Shown here in pieces: positions 42,140 to 50,669 of a DNA stretch of 64,000 nucleotides (position 1 is its first letter; each line of letters begins with the position of its first letter). The notes beneath the pieces are model-generated. The model saw only the letters and a list, made by a program, of their open reading frames with translations, had not been told where the DNA came from and made no database searches. A program made the translations under genes and the position numbers. Source of the stretch: JABDPF01 sp036351055 (GTDB lineage: Bacteria; Pseudomonadota; Gammaproteobacteria; Xanthomonadales; SZUA-36); contig JAZBOH010000125.1 of assembly GCA_036351055.1 (NCBI GenBank), positions 62,001 to 126,000 of the forward strand. The letters are read 5' to 3'.

Positions 42140-43780
42140 ATGAACCTGATGAACAACGCGGTAATCAATACGCCCTATCCAGTGAACGAACCGGTGCTCG
42201 ACTATGAACCCGGCAGCCCCGAGAGAGAAGCGCTGAAAAAGGCGCTCGAAGAACTTTCCTCCCGGCAGGTCGAGATTCCCCTGGTCATTGGTGGTGAACG
42301 GATCGAGACCGGCAGGATGGGCAAGGTGGTCATGCCGCATGACCACCAGCACGTGCTGGGCAGCTACCACAAGGCAGGGCCAAAGGAAGTGCAGATGGCT
42401 GTCGACGCAGCCGTTGCTGCCCAGGCTGAATGGCAGAAGTTCCGCTGGGAGGAGCGGGCGGCCATATTCCTCAAAGCGGCCGAGTTGCTGGCGGTCAAGT
42501 ACCGTGCCCTGATGAATGCCTGCGCCATGCTGAACGGTGGCAAGACCGCATTCCAGGCGGAGATCGACGCGGCTTGTGAACTGATCGACTTCCTGCGCTT
42601 CAACGTGGCCTATGCCCAGGAGATCTACGAGAAACAACCTGAATCATCACCCGGCATCTGGAACTTCGTGCAGCACCGCCCGCTCGAGGGTTTCGTCTTC
42701 GCGGTCACACCGTTCAACTTTACGGCCATTGCTGGTAACCTGCCCACCGCCCCGGCCATCATGGGCAATACCGTGGTCTGGAAACCGGCTTCATCGCTGG
42801 TTTACACGCCCTGGCTGTTCATGCAGATACTGGAAGAAGCCGGCCTGCCGGCCGGTGTCATCAATTTCGTACCGGGTTCCGGTGGTGACGTTGGCGATAC
42901 GGCACTGGCCAGCCCGCACCTGTCCGGTATTCATTTCACCGGTTCCACGCGCGTATTCCAGCAGATGTGGAAGACCATCGGCGGCAATATCGACAACTAC
43001 CGTTCCTACCCCAGGATCGTCGGCGAGACCGGCGGCAAGGATTTCGTTTTTGCCCATGCCAGCGCCGACGTACCTGCCCTGGTAACGGCCCTGGTCCGCG
43101 GTTCCTTCGAATACCAGGGGCAAAAATGCTCCGCGGCCAGCCGCGCCTACATTCCGCGTTCGCTATGGCCCGAGGTTGAAGCCGGTCTCAAGGCGGAAAT
43201 CGCCAAGGTCACTATGGGCCCGCCGACCGATTTTCGTAATTTCTTCGGGGCGGTGATCGACCAGGCGGCCTTTGATTCCATTTCTGCCTACATCGATTAC
43301 ACGAACAAGCACAAGGGCGGTGAAGTCATCATCGGTGGCAACTACGACGACAGCGTCGGTTTTTACATCGAGCCGACCGTAATCCTGGCCGAGGATCCGC
43401 ATTTCAAGACCATGGTGGAAGAAATTTTTGGCCCGGTACTGTCCATATTCGTTTACGACGATGACAAGTATGAAGAAACCCTGGACCTGTGTGACACCTC
43501 TTCGATGTACGCGCTGACCGGGGCCATTTTCAGTAACGACCGTGCGGCGGCGAGCTTCGCGATTGGCAAGCTGGAACACGCTGCGGGGAACTTCTACATC
43601 AACGACAAGCCGACCGGCGCCGTGGTTGGCCAGCAACCCTTCGGTGGTGGCCGTGCTTCCGGAACCAACGACAAGGCGGGCTCAGCGGCCAACCTGATGC
43701 GCTGGGTATCGACCCGGACCATCAAGGAAACCTTCGTGCCGCCAACCGAATTCGGCTACCCGTTCATGGGTGAAGAGTAA
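42140..43780 (+). CDS. pruA: L-glutamate gamma-semialdehyde (P5C) dehydrogenase
   Basis: 546 residues. The start NTPYPVNEPVLDYEPGSPER fits the ALDH4A1-type stand-alone enzyme and not a PutA fusion. Motifs: VTPFNFTAIAGNLP, GETGGKDFVFAHASAD (catalytic Glu region), YQGQKCSAASRAYIP (catalytic Cys), and KPTGAVVGQQPFGGGRASGTNDKAG read in parts. It oxidises glutamate semialdehyde to glutamate in proline and arginine breakdown. GAGGT lies 10 bases before the ATG. No proline dehydrogenase is beside it. Confidence 0.92.
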   Translation: MNLMNNAVINTPYPVNEPVLDYEPGSPEREALKKALEELSSRQVEIPLVIGGERIETGRMGKVVMPHDHQHVLGSYHKAGPKEVQMAVDAAVAAQAEWQKFRWEERAAIFLKAAELLAVKYRALMNACAMLNGGKTAFQAEIDAACELIDFLRFNVAYAQEIYEKQPESSPGIWNFVQHRPLEGFVFAVTPFNFTAIAGNLPTAPAIMGNTVVWKPASSLVYTPWLFMQILEEAGLPAGVINFVPGSGGDVGDTALASPHLSGIHFTGSTRVFQQMWKTIGGNIDNYRSYPRIVGETGGKDFVFAHASADVPALVTALVRGSFEYQGQKCSAASRAYIPRSLWPEVEAGLKAEIAKVTMGPPTDFRNFFGAVIDQAAFDSISAYIDYTNKHKGGEVIIGGNYDDSVGFYIEPTVILAEDPHFKTMVEEIFGPVLSIFVYDDDKYEETLDLCDTSSMYALTGAIFSNDRAAASFAIGKLEHAAGNFYINDKPTGAVVGQQPFGGGRASGTNDKAGSAANLMRWVSTRTIKETFVPPTEFGYPFMGEE

Positions 43781-43793
43781 AAGCGGTAGAAAC

Positions 43794-43819
43794 GGGGTCA
43801 GAGTCCCGACTCTGACCCC
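43794..43819. repeat. GGGGTCAGAGTC palindrome
   Basis: Arms of 12 bases around CC. It is followed by repeats of AACTATCCC (43820-43837). It lies between convergent P5C dehydrogenase and membrane-protein genes and may end transcripts from both sides. Confidence 0.75.
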
Positions 43820-43846
43820 AACTATCCCAACTATCCCAACTGTTAT

Positions 43847-44293
43847 TCAATCACCGCCAAGCATCTGGATCTCTCTCTCGATCCGCCACTGTCCCATGCG
43901 CGCAACTGCCGCATAGGCCGCGACCAGGATGGCAGGCCCCAGCAGGGCCGGCAACCAGGTATTGGCCCACTGGCTGGCTTCGGGCCAGCCGTAAATGGCC
44001 AGGCACACCACGGTAATGATCCCGGTCAGCACGACGTAGGAAACCATCATGCCCTTCCAGGTCGGAACAGGCATCACGCCGCCAAGGAACAGTTGCAGGC
44101 CCATGTAGCCAAACAGGGATATGGCCAGCACGGCCTGGAAATCCCGCAGTTCATCGTCCGCCTGGCCCAGGATGTACAAGCGGTAGAAAATAACCGCAAA
44201 CAACAACACCTGGGTTACGCCCAGCCAAATGGCAGCGGCATAGCGGGTATTGGCGCGGGCACGTTCGTCAAGGTTGAGTTTTTCAAAAAGCAT
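43847..44293 (-). CDS. Small membrane protein paired with an HTH regulator
   Basis: 148 residues with four hydrophobic helices (about 22-42, 57-72, 82-101, 116-135) and short charged ends. The start is ATG at 44293 (7 bases after GGGAG) or 44296, which overlaps the HTH stop codon. Small XRE-type regulators are often followed by such multi-helix proteins of unknown role. No toxin motif is seen. Confidence 0.7.
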   Translation of the reverse strand: MLFEKLNLDERARANTRYAAAIWLGVTQVLLFAVIFYRLYILGQADDELRDFQAVLAISLFGYMGLQLFLGGVMPVPTWKGMMVSYVVLTGIITVVCLAIYGWPEASQWANTWLPALLGPAILVAAYAAVARMGQWRIEREIQMLGGD

Positions 44294-44508
44294 CATGAAT
44301 CTCCCGGAATCCAGAAAAGCTCGTCCAGCGTTTTGCCGGTCGCCTTGCCGAGCTGAATACACAAGTTGAGCGTGGGGTTATAGGCGCCGGCCTCGATAAG
44401 GCCGATGGTTTGCCGTGTGACGCCGGCCAGGTCCGCCAGTTGGGTTTGCGTAAGCCCCCGTTCGATCCGGGCGAGTTTTAGCCGGTTTTTCGTCCGTGTG
44501 GTTTTCAT
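44293..44508 (-). CDS. XRE-family HTH regulator, YozG-like
   Basis: 71 residues. The helix-turn-helix covers GLTQTQLADLAGVTRQTIGLIE (about residues 14-36, read in parts), followed by AYNPTLNLCIQLGKATGKTLDELF, the common C-terminal pattern of small Cro/CI-like regulators. The ATG at 44508 has no Shine-Dalgarno sequence; the promoter elements upstream predict a transcript starting at or near the ATG. The stop overlaps the membrane-protein start, so the pair is probably co-translated. Confidence 0.88.
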   Translation of the reverse strand: MKTTRTKNRLKLARIERGLTQTQLADLAGVTRQTIGLIEAGAYNPTLNLCIQLGKATGKTLDELFWIPGDS

Positions 44509-44515
44509 GGAAGAA

Positions 44516-44562
44516 AATGTAACATATATATTGCATATTGACAAATATATATTGCATCTTGA
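44516..44562 (-). promoter_or_regulatory. Promoter with two 18-base direct repeats, for the HTH/membrane pair
   Basis: Reading leftward, TTGTCA (44539-44544) is 17 bases from TACATT (44516-44521), placing transcription start at about the ATG, 44508. Two copies of ATATATATTGCATNTTGA (44524-44541 and 44545-44562, one mismatch) lie 21 bases apart, two DNA turns, and cover the -35 element. This fits autorepression by the HTH protein. Confidence 0.55.
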
Positions 44563-44573
44563 GGTAAAATGAA

Positions 44574-44598
44574 GGGGTCAGATTGTTGCTCTGACCCC
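44574..44598. repeat. GGGGTCAGA hairpin
   Basis: Arms of 9 bases around TTGTTGC. A shorter member of the GGGGTCAGAGTA family, after the trpB stop codon and before the HTH promoter. It could stop trpB read-through. Confidence 0.65.
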
Positions 44599-44612
44599 GC
44601 TTGTCGAAACGT

Positions 44613-45830
44613 TTATAATTTGCAGTCGTATTCCGCGCCGTATTTCTCCACGACAAAATCGATGTCCTTGTCGCCTCGTCCGGACAGGTTCAAAAGCATG
44701 GAACCTTTTTCGCCGCGCTCCGCCATTTGCAGGGCATAGGCGACCGCGTGGGCAGACTCGACGGCCGGGATGATGCCTTCGAGCCGGGAGAGTTTGAAAA
44801 ACGCGCTGATCGCGTCGGCATCGTTGACGTGGTCGTAGTTCACCCGGCCGATGTCCTTCAAATAACTGTGCTGGGGGCCGACTGACGGATAGTCGAGGCC
44901 ACTGGCCACCGAGTAAACCTCCTGCGGCTCGCCTGCTTCGTCCTGCAACATGTAGGACTTGAAGCCGTGCATGACGCCCGGTTGGCCCTTGGTGATCGTG
45001 GCCGCGTGTTCGCCGTCGTTGGCCAGGCCCAGGCCGGACGGTTCGATGCCCCACATCTTCACGTCCTCATCGTCCATGAAAGCGGAAAACAGCCCGATCG
45101 CGTTGGAGCCACCGCCGACACAGGCCACCAGGTGGGCAGGCAGGCCCCCGGTCATCTCCTCGAACTGGATTTTGGCCTCGTTACCCACGACCGACTGGAA
45201 ATCGCGAACCATCATCGGGAAAGGGTGGGGGCCGACCACGGAGCCGATCGCGTAGAGCTGGTTCACCGGGTCCTGAACATAGGCCTGGAATGCTGCATCG
45301 ACAGCTTCTTTCAGGGTTTTCCTGCCGTGCGTGGCGGGTGTGACCTTGGTGCCGAGGATGGCCATGCGCACGACGTTCGGGTGCTCTTTTACCATGTCCA
45401 CTTCACCCATGAAGATTTCGCACTCGATTCCGAGCAGGGCCGCGGCGGTGGCCAGTGCCACACCGTGCTGACCGGCGCCGGTTTCGGCGATGATTTTCTT
45501 CTTGCCCATTTTCTTGGCAAGAAGGGCTTCGCCCAGGCAGTGGTTTATCTTGTGGGCACCGGTATGGTTCAGGTCCTCGCGCTTCAGGTAAATATCGCTG
45601 CCATAAGCTTCGCTGAGTCGCCGGGCGTGGAACAGCGGACTGGGCCGGCCTACGTAGTGCCGGTAAAGGCGGGCGAGCTCGTCGCGGAAATCTTCATCCT
45701 GGCGGATTTCGAGGTAGGCCGCCGTGATCTCGTCCATGATGGCCTGCAGGGGTTCAGGGATAAAGGCGCCACCGTAGTCGCCAAAATAGCCCTTGTCATC
45801 GGGCAGTACGTAGTCAAAGCTATTTTTCAC
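44613..45830 (-). CDS. trpB: Tryptophan synthase beta chain, without a neighbouring trpA
   Basis: 405 residues. Typical motifs: YFGDYGGAFIPEPL, LKREDLNHTGAHKINH (PLP lysine in the last part), AETGAGQHGVALATAAALLG, CVGGGSNAIGLF and NLSGRGDKDIDF. A GTG at 45828-45830 is the likely start: AGGA is 8 bases upstream and the N-terminus then matches the family. It condenses indole and serine. In most relatives trpA follows directly; here a repeat and an HTH gene follow, so trpA, if present, is elsewhere. A TATAAT hexamer at 45864-45869 could be its -10 element. Confidence 0.9.
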   Translation of the reverse strand: MKNSFDYVLPDDKGYFGDYGGAFIPEPLQAIMDEITAAYLEIRQDEDFRDELARLYRHYVGRPSPLFHARRLSEAYGSDIYLKREDLNHTGAHKINHCLGEALLAKKMGKKKIIAETGAGQHGVALATAAALLGIECEIFMGEVDMVKEHPNVVRMAILGTKVTPATHGRKTLKEAVDAAFQAYVQDPVNQLYAIGSVVGPHPFPMMVRDFQSVVGNEAKIQFEEMTGGLPAHLVACVGGGSNAIGLFSAFMDDEDVKMWGIEPSGLGLANDGEHAATITKGQPGVMHGFKSYMLQDEAGEPQEVYSVASGLDYPSVGPQHSYLKDIGRVNYDHVNDADAISAFFKLSRLEGIIPAVESAHAVAYALQMAERGEKGSMLLNLSGRGDKDIDFVVEKYGAEYDCKL

Positions 45831-45863
45831 AATGATTTTCCTAGGGGTTAGAATTGCGCGCAT

Positions 45864-45869
45864 ATTATA
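45864..45869 (-). promoter_or_regulatory. Possible -10 element for trpB
   Basis: TATAAT on the minus strand, about 34 bases before the GTG start. No convincing -35 element was seen at the proper distance. No attenuator-like leader with Trp codons was found. Confidence 0.4.
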
Positions 45870-45928
45870 GGGACTAGCCGCGGCCGCCCGGGCGCGGAAA
45901 TGACAAAAAAACAGCAGGAATCAGGAAA

Positions 45929-47503
45929 ATGACAGAAATTACCGGCAAATCGCTGATCTCGGGCCGATGGTTAATGCCCGGCGGTGACAGGTTCCAGTCC
46001 TTCAACCCGTACAGCGGCGAACGCTTCAACTCATTCCGGGGTTGCGGAAAAATCGAGGTGGACGCGGCACTCGCGGCTGCTGCTCAGGCCTACCGGGACA
46101 TGCAAAAAATGACCGGTAAACAGATCGCCGGATTCCTGAACGCCGTGGCCGACGAGATCGAATTACTCGGTGAGGGCTTGCTGGAGACCTGCGACGCGGA
46201 AACTGGCCTCGGATTGGCCAGGCTGACCGGCGAACGCGGCCGCGCGACCGGGCAACTCCGGGCTTTTGCCGCGATAGCCGAGAAAGGGGAGTGGGTCGGG
46301 GCGAGTATCGACACGGCGATTCCCGATCGCCGGCCGGTTCCGAAACCCGACCTGCGCCGGATGATGAGGGGAATCGGCCCCGTGGCCGTTTTTGGTGCGT
46401 CCAATTTTCCATTTGCCTTCAGCGTGCCCGGGGGCGACACCGCCTCAGCGCTGGCAGCCGGTAACCCCGTCGTGGTCAAGGGGCATCCCGCACACCCGGC
46501 GACGTCGGAATTGCTGGGCCACGCATTCGAACGCGCCATCACCAGGACCGGCTTCCCGCCTGGCGCGTTCTCATTGTTGCAGAGCCCGGGCAACGAAACC
46601 GGCACGGAACTGGTCAAACACCCGGCGGTCCAGGCCGTCGGCTTTACCGGCTCCATGCGTGGCGGGCGCGCCCTGATGGACCTGGCGGCGGCACGGCCAC
46701 ACCCGATCCCGGTGTATGCCGAAATGGGTTCGGTTAACCCGGTGTTCCTCGGTCCGAAAACCCTGGCCGCCACGGGGGCGGACATCGCTGCCGGTCTCAG
46801 TGGCTCGGTGTGCATGGGAACCGGTCAGTTTTGCACGTCCCCCGGCCTGGCCGTGATGGTGGAAAGCCGGGACTTCGAATTAAAGATGAAAGAAGCCATG
46901 GACGCCGTACCACGCGGCTACCTGCTGAACCCCGGCATCCGTGATGCATTGGCGCGTGGTTTGGACCGCTTAAACAGCATCGCGGGTGTCGAGTGGCTGA
47001 ACGAGGCGGAATTCGAAACGGGCAGCATGACGCCGCCCAATGCCGTGTTCCGCGTTCCCGCCGATGTGTTTCTTCAGGAAAAGCGATTGTCGGAGGAAGT
47101 GTTTGGACCGGTCACCCTGTTGGTCGCCTGCCGCGACGAAGCGCAGATGCTGGCGGTGGCCGAGAGCCTGGACGGCAATCTGACCGCCTCCATCCATGCC
47201 GGTGAAGACCCCGGTCTGGAGGCCCAGTTGATGGACCTGTTGGCAGATAAAGTAGGAAGGGTCATCTGCAATGGTTATCCGACCGGCGTGGAGGTGTGCC
47301 CGTCCCAGCAGCACGGCGGCCCGTATCCTTCATCCTCGCTTTCCTGGTCGACCAGCGTGGGCGCCGACGCCATCGTGCGCTTTGCCCGCTTCGTGGCCTA
47401 CCAGGACACGCCGGGGCCGCTGCTGCCGGATGCGCTGAAAAATTCCAATCCGCTGGGCATCTACCGCCGTGTCAACGGAAAAATGACCCGCGCGGCCATC
47501 TGA
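45929..47503 (+). CDS. Aldehyde dehydrogenase, alpha-ketoglutarate semialdehyde type
   Basis: 524 residues of the ALDH superfamily. The subgroup is suggested by the start (TGKSLISGRWL), FGASNFPFAFSVPGGDTASALAAG, VKGHPAHPATSEL, YAEMGSVNPVFLGPKTL and the catalytic Cys in GTGQFCTSPGL, all as in KGSADH/AldH NADP-dependent enzymes. These oxidise 2,5-dioxopentanoate from sugar-acid, hydroxyproline or lysine-linked routes, and also fatty aldehydes. It diverges from trpB. Which substrate applies is open. Confidence 0.87.
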   Translation: MTEITGKSLISGRWLMPGGDRFQSFNPYSGERFNSFRGCGKIEVDAALAAAAQAYRDMQKMTGKQIAGFLNAVADEIELLGEGLLETCDAETGLGLARLTGERGRATGQLRAFAAIAEKGEWVGASIDTAIPDRRPVPKPDLRRMMRGIGPVAVFGASNFPFAFSVPGGDTASALAAGNPVVVKGHPAHPATSELLGHAFERAITRTGFPPGAFSLLQSPGNETGTELVKHPAVQAVGFTGSMRGGRALMDLAAARPHPIPVYAEMGSVNPVFLGPKTLAATGADIAAGLSGSVCMGTGQFCTSPGLAVMVESRDFELKMKEAMDAVPRGYLLNPGIRDALARGLDRLNSIAGVEWLNEAEFETGSMTPPNAVFRVPADVFLQEKRLSEEVFGPVTLLVACRDEAQMLAVAESLDGNLTASIHAGEDPGLEAQLMDLLADKVGRVICNGYPTGVEVCPSQQHGGPYPSSSLSWSTSVGADAIVRFARFVAYQDTPGPLLPDALKNSNPLGIYRRVNGKMTRAAI

Positions 47504-47545
47504 AAAGTGGTCGATCTGAGCCGGCGGTTTCTCTATCATGGCGCG

Positions 47546-49171
47546 ATGAAAATATCAGCTCCCCTGCTCGCATGGCTCCTTGCCATGACAACTACGACCC
47601 CGGCACTGGCTGAGACCGATACCTTGTTGGAAGCGAGGCTCGAAGCCCACATCACCTTCCTGGCCGACGACTTGTTGCGTGGCCGCCAGCCCGGTACGGC
47701 GGGCTACGACATCGCCGCGGCATACGTGGCCAGCCAGTTCAGGCAGATGGGCCTGCAGGCGGCCGGTGACGAGGGCGGCTATCTGCAGAACGTCCCCCTG
47801 CGCAGCGCCAGGTTGGACGAGGGCAGCGCCCGCATGAGCCTCGAACGCAATGGTGAGGTGAGGGATTTCAGGTTTGTCGACGAGTTTTACACGGGTCCGA
47901 ACAAGGCGCACAGGCAATCGGCGCTTAACGCCGGGATGGTTTTTGCCGGCTACGGAATCCATGCGCCAGCACTGGATTACAGTGACTACGAAGGCCTGGA
48001 CGTCGAAGGGAAAGTCGTGGTGATCTTTCGCGGCATGCCCCTTGATTTTCCCAGCGAGGAAGGCGCTCACTTTTCCAGTGGCCGGGAAATTACCTACAAC
48101 GCCATCGAACGAGGTGCGATTGGACTGGTTTCCGTCTATACGCCACGAGCAGAAAATCGTTTTGCCTGGAAACGTCTGGAATCCATGGTGGGTACGCCCT
48201 CGATGGGTTGGTTGGATGGTGAGGGCGAGGTGTTTCCTGATACCAGCCCCTTGCAAGGCAATGTGATGGTTCATTACTCGGCTGCCGATGTGCTGTTCCA
48301 GGAGTCGGAATACAGCCTGGAAGACCTGCTCGAACGCGACGAAGCAGGTGAAGCATTGCCCGGGTTTGAACTGCAGGGAACGCTGAGCCTGGGGCAGTCC
48401 AGCAGCCATGAGAATATCAGCAGCAAGAATGTCGTGGCTTACCTGCCGGGCAGTGACCCCCTGTTGAATGGCGAATTCGTGGTCTACACGGCGCACCTGG
48501 ACCACATCGGTGAGCTTCATGGCAACGACCACGATGACGCGATCAACAACGGCGCCCTGGACAATGCCTCGGGCATTTCCGTGATGTTGGAAACAGCACG
48601 CCTGTTCAGCGCCAAGGAGCCGCCGCGCCGTTCCGTTCTGTTCCTGGCGGTGACCGCCGAAGAAAAAGGACTGGTTGGTTCGGGGTACTTCGCCCATCAC
48701 CCGACGGTTCCGGTCGAACGCATGGCGGGCCTGGTCAACCTGGACATGCCGCTGTTACTTTATGACTTCGGTGATGTGATTGCTTTCGGTGCCGAGCACT
48801 CGACGATGGGTGACGTGGTTGAATCAGCAGCGGGTGAATTCGGTGTCAAGCTGACACCCGACCCGTTCCCGGAGCAGAACATCTTTGTACGCAGCGACCA
48901 CTATCGCTTTGTGCAGCAGGGCGTCCCGTCGGTGTTCCTGGTTACCGGAACCACCATGATGGACGGCACAGCAGACGCCCAGGCCATTTTTGAAGCATTC
49001 CTCAAAGACCACTACCACACACCCAGCGACGATCTGGATTTGCCGATCAACTACGGCGCTGCCGCACGCTTCACGCGCATCAATACACGTATTGGCGAGA
49101 TCATCGGCAACCAGCCCGAGCGGCCCATGTGGCGTGAAGGGGACTTTTTCGGCGAGACTTTCAGCCGCTGA
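47546..49171 (+). CDS. Secreted M28-family zinc peptidase with PA domain
   Basis: 541 residues with a signal peptide ending PALAET. An inserted PA-type domain lies between about 130 and 270. Zinc ligands of the M28 fold can be placed in VVYTAHLDHIG (His), NNGALDNASGISVM (bridging Asp), TAEEKGLVGS (Glu-Glu), NLDMPLL (Asp) and DHYHTPSDDLD (His). It probably acts as an aminopeptidase in the periplasm or outside. The start at 47546 is the ATG directly before the signal peptide. It follows the aldehyde dehydrogenase by 42 bases. Confidence 0.9.
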   Translation: MKISAPLLAWLLAMTTTTPALAETDTLLEARLEAHITFLADDLLRGRQPGTAGYDIAAAYVASQFRQMGLQAAGDEGGYLQNVPLRSARLDEGSARMSLERNGEVRDFRFVDEFYTGPNKAHRQSALNAGMVFAGYGIHAPALDYSDYEGLDVEGKVVVIFRGMPLDFPSEEGAHFSSGREITYNAIERGAIGLVSVYTPRAENRFAWKRLESMVGTPSMGWLDGEGEVFPDTSPLQGNVMVHYSAADVLFQESEYSLEDLLERDEAGEALPGFELQGTLSLGQSSSHENISSKNVVAYLPGSDPLLNGEFVVYTAHLDHIGELHGNDHDDAINNGALDNASGISVMLETARLFSAKEPPRRSVLFLAVTAEEKGLVGSGYFAHHPTVPVERMAGLVNLDMPLLLYDFGDVIAFGAEHSTMGDVVESAAGEFGVKLTPDPFPEQNIFVRSDHYRFVQQGVPSVFLVTGTTMMDGTADAQAIFEAFLKDHYHTPSDDLDLPINYGAAARFTRINTRIGEIIGNQPERPMWREGDFFGETFSR

Positions 49172-49178
49172 GGCCTAT

Positions 49179-50540
49179 TCAGATTTTCAATATTTCCTTC
49201 GCCTTGCGGGTTATTTCCGCGAGCGCCGGGATATGTGGCCTGATAAATTCCTGGTAGTTCAGCCCGCTGCCGACCGACTTGCCGGTGATCGGGCTTCGCA
49301 CCTGGGTGGCGCTGGGGGTCAGCACGGGACGGTCCGACTCGTAGAAGCGGAAGCAGGCCTCCTCCCTCGGCAGGCCGCAATATTCGAGAATTTCAGCAAT
49401 TTTCTGGTCCGGGTTGCGGGTGATCGATTCGTAAGAGAGATGCAGCATTTCCCCGGGGTATAACTGTTCCCAGTGGCGCATCAGCGTGAGGTAGCCCTGC
49501 CAGTAGTAAATGATGCCCTGGATGCTGTAGCTGAACTCGTTACCGCGGTTGAAGTACTGTTTGTACACGCCCATCGTGTTGTCCAGGGTGTCGCGCACGA
49601 CATTGATGATCTTTGCCTGGGGGAAGATGGCCTTGATCAGGCCGATATGCAGGAAATTGGTCGGGTTTTTATCGATGAAAAAAGGCTTGTTTTCACGCCG
49701 GTACGGCACCACTGACTCCAGGTAACGCGCGGCGAAGTTGGACTGCTGTTCCGGCGTGAACCGCTCCAGCGCCCAGCCGTAACCACCGGCCTCCTCGAGG
49801 CCAAGTCCGAGGCGCTCCAGGTAAGGCAATTCGTCCGTGGACTCGACTTCCGAATGGCTGGCAAGCACCTGCTCGACCAGCGTGGTCCCGGAACGCGGCA
49901 GGCCGATGACAAAAACCGGTGTCGGCCCCTGGTAGTCCACTGGCGGTGCTGCAGTTTTTACCTCACTGACCAATGATTGAACCAGTTTGAAAAACTGATC
50001 CGCTTTGAATGGCCGATGCTCCGAGACGATCAGGTTGGCTTCACTCAAGGCCATGAAGGCGTCTTCATAGCGGCCCTGCTGCTCACGCGCGGCGCCGAGC
50101 GCAAACAGCATCAGTGCGCGGTAGCCGGGTTTGGCCTCGGTTACCTGGGCGCGGCCCTGGATCAGCACGGTTTCCTGTCCGCCGAATCGGTAGTCCTTGA
50201 GGTCGGCCAGGCTCCAGTAAGCGATCGACGCGCTGACGTCGTCGAAGCCGGCTGCAACCCGCTTGTAGGCCTTGGCCGCTTCACGGCTGCGGCCAAGCGC
50301 CTTGAGCGCATGGCCGAGATTGATGTCCAGCATCGGCTCGGCCAGGCCGGCCTCGGCGCACTCCAGAAACAGTTCTTCAGCCTTGCCAGGGTCACCGGTC
50401 TTGATGTGCTTGAGCGCAAGCTGGTAGCGGAACTCGGGCTTGTCCGGGTAGGCCGCGACCAGCTGTTCCAGGATCGTGAGGGCGTCGAAATGCGCTTCCG
50501 CTTCCTCGGCCTGTTTGAGTTGTTGCTGCAGGTTTGTCAT
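49179..50540 (-). CDS. TPR-sulfotransferase fusion protein
   Basis: 453 residues. The first 190 carry TPR-like helices (EFRYQLALKHIKTGDPGKAEELF, LDINLGHALKALGRSREAAKAYKRVA in parts). The sulfotransferase domain begins with TPVFVIGLPRSGTTLVEQVLASH (PAPS 5'-phosphosulfate loop near 208-225) and continues with FIDKNPTNFLHIGLIKAIFPQAKIINVVRD (3'-phosphate loop). It transfers sulfate to an unknown acceptor, such as a lipid or peptide. It lies 129 bases downstream of rquA and may be transcribed with it or apart. Confidence 0.86.
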   Translation of the reverse strand: MTNLQQQLKQAEEAEAHFDALTILEQLVAAYPDKPEFRYQLALKHIKTGDPGKAEELFLECAEAGLAEPMLDINLGHALKALGRSREAAKAYKRVAAGFDDVSASIAYWSLADLKDYRFGGQETVLIQGRAQVTEAKPGYRALMLFALGAAREQQGRYEDAFMALSEANLIVSEHRPFKADQFFKLVQSLVSEVKTAAPPVDYQGPTPVFVIGLPRSGTTLVEQVLASHSEVESTDELPYLERLGLGLEEAGGYGWALERFTPEQQSNFAARYLESVVPYRRENKPFFIDKNPTNFLHIGLIKAIFPQAKIINVVRDTLDNTMGVYKQYFNRGNEFSYSIQGIIYYWQGYLTLMRHWEQLYPGEMLHLSYESITRNPDQKIAEILEYCGLPREEACFRFYESDRPVLTPSATQVRSPITGKSVGSGLNYQEFIRPHIPALAEITRKAKEILKI

Positions 50541-50599
50541 CTTTTCTATTCCGTGGTTTCCAGCTGCCTGGCCGGTCGGCTGTGCATTTTAGCCGATAT

Positions 50600-50640
50600 A
50601 AAAAATCGGGGCCCGATACCTGATCAACTCGGTATCCGGC
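50600..50640 (-). terminator. Weak hairpin with T run after rquA
   Basis: On the minus strand GATACC and GGTATC (50631-50636 and 50615-50620) enclose a 10-base loop; GGGCCCCGA and TTTTTT follow. The stem is short and imperfect, so this is only a possible terminator between rquA and the sulfotransferase gene. Confidence 0.3.
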
Positions 50641-50669
50641 CTCGATATTTTTGCCGCGGAATTTTTGTT

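Noticed and set aside
43847..44508. The HTH and membrane protein pair as a toxin-antitoxin system.
   Set aside because: The membrane protein has four helices and no toxin motif, and HTH/multi-helix pairs of this kind are widespread without toxin activity.
45831..45928. A trp leader peptide or attenuator before trpB.
   Set aside because: No short frame with Trp codons and no alternative stem-loops followed by T's were found.
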